From Cocos nucifera (lineage: Eukaryota > Streptophyta > Magnoliopsida > Arecales > Arecaceae), in NCBI GenBank assembly GCA_006176705.1, contig QRFJ01000023.1:394501-458500 (forward strand): 64,000 nt of DNA, given 5' to 3'. Shown one piece after another: positions 55,641-64,000 of this stretch. The position numbers and the translations under genes are program-made. The notes under the pieces are model-generated. The model was not told where the DNA came from. It did not search any database and was given only the letters and a program-made list of their open reading frames with translations. Each line of letters opens with the position of its first letter. The stretch's first letter is position 1.

Positions 55641-56310
55641 GGGAGGGAAAAAAGAAAAAAAGAAAAAAAGAAAGAAAATATTTGGAAAAGAGAAGAAAAG
55701 AGAAAAAAATAATATTATTTTATTATTAGTAATAATTTAAAATATTACTTTTAAATAATAATAAAATGGTATTTTAAAAAATAAAAATAATATTTTAAAA
55801 ATAAAAATAGGAGTGGGATAATAGACGAAAACATCATTTTTTTTTAAAAATATTTTTTAAAAAAAATAAAATATTATTTTGCAGAGAGGGAAAGAGGTCG
55901 TGGTAGGGCGGTAGGGGGATGGGATGATATCGGTGGGTGCAGAGAAGGTATGAGAAGTAGAAAGAAGAAAAAAAAATAATAAAATATTATTTTATAAAAA
56001 AAAGGAAAGTTTCTCTCTCTTCCTTCAGTGATGGCACCAGAGGCAGCAGTACTGACAAGAGCGTCAGGAGGTGTAATCGGGATCGATATTTATCGAAAGA
56101 GAAGAAGAGTGGTGGTGGGACGGCACCGATAGACGCAAAGAAGGTATGAGAAGAAGAGGGGGCAGGAGTGCGATCGGAATTAATGTTTGTCGAAAGAGAA
56201 GTGAAGCCATAGTGGGATGATAGGGGGTGCAGCGGCACCGACGGATGCATAAAAGATATAAAAATAGAAAGAAAGAAGAAAAAATAATAAAATATTATTT
56301 TATAAAATAA
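55641..56310. repeat. 3' part of Helitron B: A/T tracts and GAGAGAAG-rich module
   Basis: A/T-only stretches alternate with a purine-rich module (56,010-56,305) starting TTTCTCTCTCTTCCTTCAGT with GATCGGGATCGATATTTATC and GCACCGACGGATGC. A partial copy lies at 55,880-55,960. The same module occurs twice in Helitron C. Confidence 0.75.
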
Positions 56311-56482
56311 AAATATATAATATATAATAAATAAATAAAATAAAATAAAATATTAAAAAAATAAAAAAATATTTATTATGAATATATATTATTAAAAAAT
56401 TTTAATAATTATAGATTATAATTATCCGTCCTGCGCAACGTGCGAGTTTTCGACTAGTTTATATAATAGTGACGGCCTCCTT

Positions 56483-56632
<150 letters not shown>

Positions 56633-56805
56633 TAAAATAATACTCTATGAAAGAGTATTATGGTATTACCACCTCAGCATTTTAGATAATTTTTATTATG
56701 CCATGTGAATATTATTAATATTTATTATTAACAATACTCCTAAATGCCATCCCTTTATTGGCTCTCTCCTCTGTTCCAACTCTATAATATATTCTATTCC
56801 AATGG

Positions 56806-57131
56806 ACCATGCCCGGAAGAACCCGTAGTGGGCTTCTATCTCCTACAACGTCTTCATGTGCCTCAAATACTCCGACAAGCACTGCAGCCTGGGCTTCCAT
56901 CTCCTACAGTGTCTTCTGTGCCTCGAGTACTCCGACAAGCACCGCAACCTGGGCATCCACATTAGCTTCGTCCGCTCTATCACCATAGACTCCGGGTCTG
57001 AGATCTAGCTCAAAAAGATGGAAGCCAACGGTAATGATCACCTCAACAGCTTTCTCGCCTACTATGGTGTCCCCAAGGAAACCGACATCCCTATCAAGTA
57101 CAACACCAACGTCAAGTACGGACGGTCATGA
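56806..57131 (+). pseudogene. Captured ARF-GAP domain fragment
   Basis: The plus strand reads, across stops, EEP-stop-WAS, VFMCLKYSDKH, then CLEYSDKHRNLGIHISFVRS, ITIDSGSEI-stop-LKKMEANGNDHL, and NSFLAYYGVPKETDI, then KYNTNVKYG. This is the zinc-finger and following part of plant ARF GTPase-activating proteins of the AGD6/AGD7 kind. A ~75-base piece (LKYSDKHCSLG / LEYSDKHRNLG) is duplicated in tandem. The second cysteine of the CLEC half of the finger is Tyr in both copies, and two stops break the frame. It cannot give a working protein. The reading is uninterrupted by introns, so exons were joined or it covers a single exon run. Confidence 0.82.
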
Positions 57132-57139
57132 CCTAGGCC

Positions 57140-57480
57140 TTACGCCATGGGTTGGGGGGTGGGGGGGAGGCCTCCTCCTGTAGGAGGTGGGGCCGTAGAG
57201 GGTGCGGGGGGCAGTCGCATGGGGTGGAGGAGGCACGGGAGGCGTTGGGGCCAGGGAGAGGAGGCAAAGGGATTGGTGGCACTAGAGCCGCGAGAGGGGA
57301 TGGAAGGGGGGTTAGTAGTACCGAAGCCAAGAAAGGGAACGGGAGAAGGTTTGGTGGTCATGTAGATGATGGATGCGGCACAGATGATAGTGGGCCTGCA
57401 CCATGGTATGGGCACCATGGATTGCCGTGACCTGAGCCTCACACGACGAGGGCGGGGTTGGAGGGAGGCGGTGGGAGGAA
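57140..57480. repeat. GC-rich module of Helitron C, shared with B
   Basis: Counterpart of 55,390-55,640 (GGTTTGGTGGTCATGTAGA, GCCGTGACCTGAGCCTCACA). It includes a G-rich run GGGGTGGGGGGGAGG at 57,155, which could form a G-quadruplex. Confidence 0.7.
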
Positions 57481-57494
57481 GGGAAGGAAAGGAG

Positions 57495-57508
<14 letters not shown>

Positions 57509-57553
<45 letters not shown>
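57509..57553. repeat. TA microsatellite
   Basis: About 22 TA repeats follow a poly-A run in Helitron C. Confidence 0.92.
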
Positions 57554-57555
<2 letters not shown>

Positions 57556-58370
57556 AAGAGGGGGAGAAAAAATTATTATTATTATTAATTTAAAATATTA
57601 TTTTTAAGTAATAATAAAATAATATTTTAAAAATTAAAAAAAATAATATTTTAAAAATAAAAATAGGGGAGGGATAAGAGATGAAAAATAAAAAAAATAT
57701 TATTTTTAAAAATAAAATATTATAAAAATAGTAATAATATTTTTTAAAAAAAATAATTTATTATTATTTTAAAAAGATAATATATCATTTTTTAATTTTA
57801 AAAATAATAACATATTAATTTTTTTTTAAATAATATTTTATTATTTTTTAAAAAATAATATGTTTCAAGATATGAATTAATTTATTGGATTAGATCAGAT
57901 TAAATCTAATAAATTGTCCATAAATACAACACGATACTCCCTCGATTTGAAAGCTAAATCTTTGCATTTAATAGCTTCTAAAAGTTTTATAAGATACTAA
58001 TGAGGAAGTATGTTGCTTTTCATTCCTCCTGCCCCTACCTTCGAATTTCTATCTTTCTTGATTGGGGAGATGGCGGGGGCACCATGGGCGAGTAAGGGGG
58101 TGGGCGGCGAAACTAAGCCCTTCCATCCTCCGAAAGAAAGATGGATTTGATAGTATCTTTTCTAAATATTTTTTTAATTTTTTTATTATTATTTTTTTGA
58201 TATTCAATTGGTTTTTTGAATGATATAAAGAATTAAGAATGGTGGTGTTCTTAGTATTCTGCAAGCAAGAAACCAAAGAAAGGTGAGTGCTGGCCGAAAA
58301 TTAAGAACGAAAAAAATAATAATTATGAAAAGAAAAAAAGAAAAAAAATAAAAAATAAAAAAAGAGAGAG
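57554..58370. other. A/T-rich stretch of Helitron C
   Basis: Runs such as AATATTTTAAAAATAAAAA recur and correspond to those at 55,680-55,870 in element B. A short GC-rich patch at 58,060-58,110 has no recognisable content. Confidence 0.6.
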
Positions 58371-58995
58371 TTTCTCTCTCTTCCTTTAGTGGTGGAGCTA
58401 GGGACAGCGATATCGATAGGAGCACTAGAGGGTACAATCGAGATCAACATTTGACGAGAAAGAAGAAAAGCAGTAGTAGAGCAGCACCAGTAGGTACGAA
58501 GAAGGTATAAGAAGAAGTAAAGGGACGGGGATGCAATCAAGATTGATGTTTATCGAGAGAGAAGGGGAGCCGTAGTGGGGCGGCAAGGGATGGGGCAGCA
58601 TCGATGGGCGCAGAGAAGGTATGAGAATAGAAAGAAAGAAGAAAAAATAATAAAATATTATTTTATAATAATAAAAAAGAAGAGAGAATTTCTCTCTCTT
58701 CCTTCAGTGGTGGCATCAGGGGTGGCGATATCGACAGGAGTGTCGGGAGGTATGATCGGGATCGACGTTTGTCAAGAGAGAAGAGAGTGATGGTGGGGCA
58801 GCCCGAGGTGGGATGATACCGACGGACGTGGAGAAGATATGAGAAGAAGAGAGGAGACGGAGTGCGATCGAGATCTGCATTTATCAAGAGAGAAGAAAAA
58901 ATATGGTAGGGCAATAGGAGAAGTGTGGCAGCACCGACGGTCATATAGAAGGTATGAGAACATAAAAAAAATACTAATAAAATATTATTTTATAA
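58371..58995. repeat. Two tandem copies of the ~318-bp purine-rich Helitron module
   Basis: TTTCTCTCTCTTCCTT starts at 58,371 and 58,689; each is followed by GATCGAGATC/GATCGGGATCGACGTTTG and GGTATGAGAA phrases. Element B has one copy at 56,010, so the module was duplicated in C or lost in B. Confidence 0.83.
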
Positions 58996-59137
58996 AATAA
59001 TAAAAATATATAATATATATAATAAATAAAATAAAAAATATTTAAAAATAAAAAATATTTATTATAAATATTTATTATTAAAAATTTTAATAATTATATA
59101 TCATAATTATTCATTCTGCATGCATGTCTTCGACTAG

Positions 59138-61198
59138 TTATGAAATTGTGTTACCTTTAGTTGTAGAAATTATATATCTTCGCAAGCCAAACTAATCTGG
59201 TTATGATGAACCAATGTGAGTGGAGGCCATGATCTACATGATCGACCTAAATAGATGCAATTTAAACAAAAATAGTTGGATCTATGGCTTTATCGTGTGT
59301 TCAGCCTTTTACAAGCTGATACATAAAATAGGAAAATATTTTGTTCAGCTTAGGTGGTGAGCTTTTGTGCTCAACGTCCATGATGGTTGGCTTACACGTA
59401 CGGGAAAAAAAAAAAAAAAAAACACCTAAGGGCGGTAAGCTTTTGCGCTGACCACCGTGGTGAGCAAAGAAGACCACCGTGGTGAGCAAAGAATTTTCCA
59501 CATAAAACAGTATTGGCTGTTCTCATGGGCTTGCTTACCCATGTGAATCCTTGGAAAGAGTCATATTTAAGATGAGATTTCAGGTTTTTGGCTCTTGTGT
59601 ATACGGCTTGTGAATCACATTTGTGCAAAGTTAGTAGCTATACGCCTGACCGCAGTGTCTTCTTATTAAATTCAATCTCGTTCTCCTTTTCTTTTCTAAA
59701 AAAATATTTCTAATTTTATTTTTTAAATTATATTTGTCTTGATGGAAATAGGAGTTTGACTATAAATTCAGAGTTGCAAATATTAATGTCATTCATTGGA
59801 TTGATTGGATCCCCTTATTGTATGTTCTTATGTTTTAACAAATCTCACAATTTTCGTATAAAAAGTCTTGCGACCAGATAAATTCTGGTTCAGCGTTTGC
59901 ATGTTTCATGAGCTTTTGATATTTCTTAGAACTTCAAAGTTGCCTAAATATTTTGCTTGTTTCACATGCATTGATCCGATATCATCCATTCATGGCGTGC
60001 CAGTCCAATATCAGGTGGTGGGGCTATTCTCGGTATAATGTATTTATCCATAGTAGGTTATTCTTAATATGTGTATCTATCCAAGGTAGACTATTCTTAG
60101 TATTATGTATCTATCCATGATGGGCTGTTCTTAATATCATGATCCTATCTATGATGAAGCTATTCTCAATTTAATACAACTAGTCCAAATATTTCTTTCT
60201 TGATCATCAATTTATTAATCTCAATTATATCAAAAAAATATTATCTTATATTATATTCTTTTTAGAAATCTCAATAATCAGTATCACAACTCAAACCATT
60301 TAAAAAGCTATCAATAAATATATAGAAAGTAAAATCAGTCATATCAATAATTATACATCTATCAAAATCAGTCATAAGGAATCAAGACCATATAATGCAG
60401 AAGTAAATATATATAAAAATATTTGTATACAAGAACTCTTATCTCTACCGACGATTGATCAAATATAGAAATCGATGAATTCCTCGATTTACAAACTCAG
60501 AATTAAAATATTCCACTCAACATCTTGTTATATAAATAATTATGTCTCTACATAATCATGGACAAATATAAAAGTGAACTCAAAATTAAGGATAAAAAAA
60601 TTATGAAAAATCTCTAAACATCAAAAGTCCAGGACATCTCCTAGGATCAACCAAGATCCAGATTTGTCTAACTATCTGGACCTTCCATTGGTCTATAAGA
60701 CTCCCATGGAGAGAAAAATCAATGAAAAGAAAGACTAGAGAAAGAAAATACTAGAGAGAGAAATTGGTTGAGAGAGAAATTAGAGAGAGAAATATAGAGA
60801 GAGGAGAGAGAGAAAACTCTTTCTCTTTTTTTTCTTGTCTTTTCTTTTCTTCTTTTTTTTGGTTTTCTTCACATTTTCTTCCCTCTTTTTTGTGAAAACA
60901 GGGGAGCTTCTTCTCCCTCTTCTCAATAGAGTCGTGGCAAGATAGAGAGCCGATAGCCAATGGCACCACTTGGTGACAATAAGGAAAAGATCCCATCAAT
61001 GGCCATGGCAGCAGGCTTTGGTAAAAAATCCAAAATGAAAGAAGAGGCTTGGAATAGAGGAGTTTGTTTTAAACTCAAACCCGCGGCTCATTGGCCCAAA
61101 ACTAAACATCAGTGACGATTACAAGGCTAGAAAAAGGACTACCTTAATCCAACGATGCCAATAGGAAGGAATTCAGTGATCTTTCATGGCAAAACTAA
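59138..61198. other. Spacer of repeat debris
   Basis: No gene seen. 59,350-59,500 has two GTGGTGAGC...AAAGAA units of 22 bases in tandem and a 19-base A run at 59,403. 60,720-60,830 is rich in GAGAGAAA. The stretch may be old LTR sequence, but I found no boundaries. Confidence 0.45.
60028..60180. repeat. Short tandem repeat, ~44-bp unit, about 3.5 copies
   Basis: TATTCTTAGTATTATGTATC and TATCCATGATGGGCT-like phrases recur every ~44 bases. Repeats of this type occur in some plant gypsy LTRs; whether this is one is open. Confidence 0.8.
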
Positions 61199-62651
61199 AG
61201 TTGTATTTGGTGCATTACCGGGTAGTGGTAATATAGACTACTTAGTAATCTAAATTACTTGCAATCTGGATAGATTACCAGTAATGTTGATTACTATATT
61301 TGGTATATGCAGGTAATGTTGCAGTAAAATTACTAAAAATCTTAATTGACATATTTGATATGACAATCAGATTACTAGTAATGTAATATCAAATTTTCAA
61401 AATATTCTCAAATCAAATTTATTAAAAATCACACCCCACGCACAAAATATAAATATATATTATAACTATGTATATTATATATTATAATATATATATTACA
61501 TAATATATTATATTTTAATATATATTTATATTTATAATATTTATTATAATATATTATTATAATATAATATAATATATGATCATATAAATTTATTATAATA
61601 TAATATAATAATATTATTATTATTATATTATATAATATTATGTTATTATTTTATTATAATATATTATAATATTATATATATTGTTATTTATAATTTATTA
61701 TATTCTATTATATATTTATTATATTATATATATATATAATAATATTATTATATTATATTATAATATATTTATTAGATATATATATATATTTTATAATAAA
61801 TATATTATATAATATATTATATTTATTATTAATAATATAATATATTATATATATATAATATTATATTAATACATTTATAATAGAAATATAACTATTATAT
61901 TTTATATATTATAATATATACTATATAATATAATATAATATATTATATGTTTATATTTATAATATAAATATGAATATATATATGATATATTATAATATTT
62001 ATTATATATAATATATTACATTCTATTATATATATTTATATTAATATAATATATTATAATATATAATAATTATATATTTATTTTTTTGTTATCATACATT
62101 ACTATATTATAATATTATAATATATTACAATATTATTATATAATATAACATTTATGTTATACAATATATAATAATATATTATATATTATATAATTTTATT
62201 ATATCATTATAATAACAATATTATTATTATATTATATTTATAATATAAATAAATATATTATATATTTATAATATATATTATATATAATATATTATATTCT
62301 AATATTTAGTTTTATTTATAATATAATATTAATATAATATAATACTATATTACATAATATTATATTATAATAGTATTATAATTTATTATTATTATATTAT
62401 AATATAGTATTATAATAATATTATTATATTATATTATATTATATTTTTTATGAAAATATTTTTATCAAAATATGTTATTGTCATATTTGGTAATCTAGAT
62501 AGCCATCCCTCCATTTGATAATCTAGATTACCTCATGAGAGGTAATCTGGATTACCTGGCAATTTAGGTTACCAACTTAAAAAGAATACCAAATATGATA
62601 ATTTGGTGGGATTTCTTTAAATTGTTAGATTGCTAGCTATCAAACGCAACC
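61199..62651. mobile_element. PIF/Harbinger-like TIR element with A/T satellite interior (copy 2)
   Basis: The left end AGTTGTATTTGGTGC and right end (reverse complement GGTTGCGTTTGATAGC) form the TIRs. TAA stands on both sides (61,196-61,198 and 62,652-62,654), a perfect 3-bp duplication. Subterminal blocks match copy 1 at 7,336-8,099 (TTGATTACTATATTTGG, AAAATTACTAAAAATCTTAA, GATAGCCATCC). No transposase. The middle ~1 kb is an A/T palindromic array. Confidence 0.75.
61450..62445. repeat. Near-pure A/T palindromic satellite, ~1 kb
   Basis: Endless variation on TATAATATATTATA with ATTATTATTATATTAT segments; G and C together make up only a few percent. Self-complementary at all scales, so it could extrude cruciforms. 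Confidence 0.93.
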
Positions 62652-62654
62652 TAA

Positions 62655-64000
62655 GAAACTCAGAAGGAAAAACTCGAGAGATTTGCAGTACCTGATGACA
62701 ATTTCTCGATGACTCACGATTGAACTCGATGGAAGGGGTGGAGGTTCTCTTATATTGAGGATTTTCAAGGGTTTATTGGCCTTATTTGGCTTGGATTGAG
62801 CCTCCATTCTCGCTCTCATCGAAAATGGAAAAGGAAGAAGTAGAGTCCAATCAGAACTCTCTTCTCCTTCGATTTCTTTTCTTCTTCTTCTTCTTTTGCT
62901 TCAAGATTTGTATGAAAAATTGGATCTTTATATTCTTTCTCCTTAAAATAATTTCTTCCTCAAAATTAGCATATTGCAAAGTTAAAACCAATTATTATCT
63001 TATCCGTGAGCTCTTAAATAGCCTTCTTCACTTAAAAAGAAATATCAATCCTCTAGCATAACATCTTCCAAATTAAAACTTATCTTTTCGATCAAATTTA
63101 AATAACTTAAGCCACCATACTTTTGAGATGCACTCTGATCTAAATCCATCAATTTTTTTAGATTTGTTAAATAATTTTTAAACTAATAAAATCATAAATT
63201 ATCAATTTTTTAAATTATAACTTAAGATATAAATTATCTATCTAAATCCTATGCACCTCTATCACAATCCCTAGTAATCATAACTATAAATTTTGATATT
63301 CTTTATGTCATGCTTTGATAATAAAATCCAATCAATAGAACTAAATATATTTTTTATTTACATGCAAGTTTCATACATAATCCTCTTGTAGTTCAACACT
63401 CGAAAAATATTTCTCTTTCATATGATATAATTATTTCTTAGGTCACATCCTAAATAACTTCCTTCTAATAAACTCAAAATTATATTTATCAAATAATTAA
63501 AATCAAAATTAGAAAAGTCATTATAATCTTTATCCATGTCAAGTTTGGAATTTCAAAGCCATTTAAATAATAATTGAATAAGTATACTCAACACAACATA
63601 TCAATATATCTCGCTTTATTCCATGGTCAACACCTCTCAAACTTAGGTCAAATCTTATTTATTGAAATTCAAGAAATTACTCATTATATACCATCTATGC
63701 ATAAATTTCATCAAAATATTTATTGATCCAAAATCCAAACTTTGAATTCTTTCTATTATATATATCATATCCCTAATGATACCACTCTATCACATCCTTA
63801 GTAATCATAATTTTATACTCAAATACTTCTTAAGTCATAGTTTCTATAGATCATAACCAAAGTTTTGTTAAGAAAAAGCATCTCGAATTCTTCCATATTA
63901 ATCCCACGGCGAGGTCCAGGATGATGAACAGAATCCAACAAGCTCAAGAACATCCCAATCGGAATCCAAACGGCGAAGATACGCGCGAGGAAGTACGCGA
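62655..64000. other. AT-rich repeat debris to the window end
   Basis: The host sequence of the TIR element continues. A phrase CTCTATCACA, then CTAGTAATCATAA with TATAAATTTT, occurs at about 63,258 and again at about 63,786, some 528 bases apart, hinting at a decayed long tandem or LTR. A 91-codon frame at 62,786-63,061 is phenylalanine-rich and not supported. The last 100 bases turn GC-richer and may start another feature beyond the window. Confidence 0.4.

Larger units (their letters stand above)
43981..56457 (+). mobile_element. Helitron-like element B, split by a copia element
   Basis: It begins TCTATATATATATAAAGTAA at 43,981 and ends GTTTTCGACTAG at 56,457 before a T. The 3' end has the Helitron hairpin form: CCTGCGC-AAC-GTGCGAG at 56,430-56,446 pairs over seven positions with one mismatch, then about seven bases to CTAG. 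Apart from the inserted copia element (10.3 kb) it is about 2.2 kb and has no Rep/helicase, so it is non-autonomous. It carries GC-rich tandem repeats of unknown origin. Helitrons insert at A-T; the base before the chosen start is C, so the 5' end is less certain than the 3' end. Confidence 0.65.

Overview
The window looks like nuclear DNA of a monocot, most likely a palm (Elaeis or a relative). The lineage call is an inference from the intron-exon layout of a chorismate mutase gene, the monocot-like PLS-class PPR gene and the style of the large Tat-type and copia retroelements; nothing in the sequence fixes the species. Host genes take up only about 6 kb. The rest is nested transposable elements, their tandem arrays and AT-rich spacer.

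Layout. 1-9.4 kb is spacer with a 45-bp minisatellite (1.47-2.35 kb), an inverted pair of LTR-like arms (4.99-6.10 kb), a foldback MITE seated in a TA microsatellite (6.11-6.53 kb) and a TIR element with PIF/Harbinger-like ends (7.34-8.10 kb). At 9,423-11,231 on the minus strand lies the only intact host gene, an intronless PPR protein of the PLS class with E/E+ domains (602 aa). At 11,918-35,225 lies a Ty3/gypsy element of the Tat type (two RNase H domains, no chromodomain seen). Its ~3-kb LTRs consist mostly of a 45-bp minisatellite, and its gag is split by a 10.1-kb Ty1/copia element (15,583-25,697) with a perfect 5-bp target duplication, GCAGG. Both elements are broken by stops and frameshifts.

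At 37,218-40,948 lies a plus-strand, six-exon plastid-type chorismate mutase gene (shikimate pathway, chorismate to prephenate). It keeps introns and most conserved blocks but carries an in-frame stop, several frame breaks and loss of a catalytic arginine, so I call it a duplicated pseudogene, with assembly error as the alternative. Downstream, 42.5-59.1 kb is a cluster of Helitron-like elements. One carries a fragment of a CYP94-type cytochrome P450, one a fragment of an ARF-GAP domain, and the middle one is split by a second copia element (44,063-54,367, minus strand, target duplication GGAAC). The window ends in AT-rich repeat debris containing a second PIF-like element whose interior has become about 1 kb of almost pure A/T palindromic sequence (61,199-62,651).

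How it fits together. The elements are layered: copia inside Tat, copia inside Helitron, Helitron beside Helitron, and TIR element inside older repeat DNA. Relative ages can be read from LTR differences. The Tat and second-copia LTR pairs differ by roughly 15% in the stretches I compared by eye, mostly transitions as expected for methylated DNA. Most of the first copia LTR pair differs by only a few percent. No CRISPR array, operon, tRNA or rRNA gene was seen. The most interesting observations are the gene-fragment-bearing Helitrons, the mosaic 3' LTR of the first copia element, a nested stem-loop in its leader, the inverted LTR palindrome and the decaying chorismate mutase.
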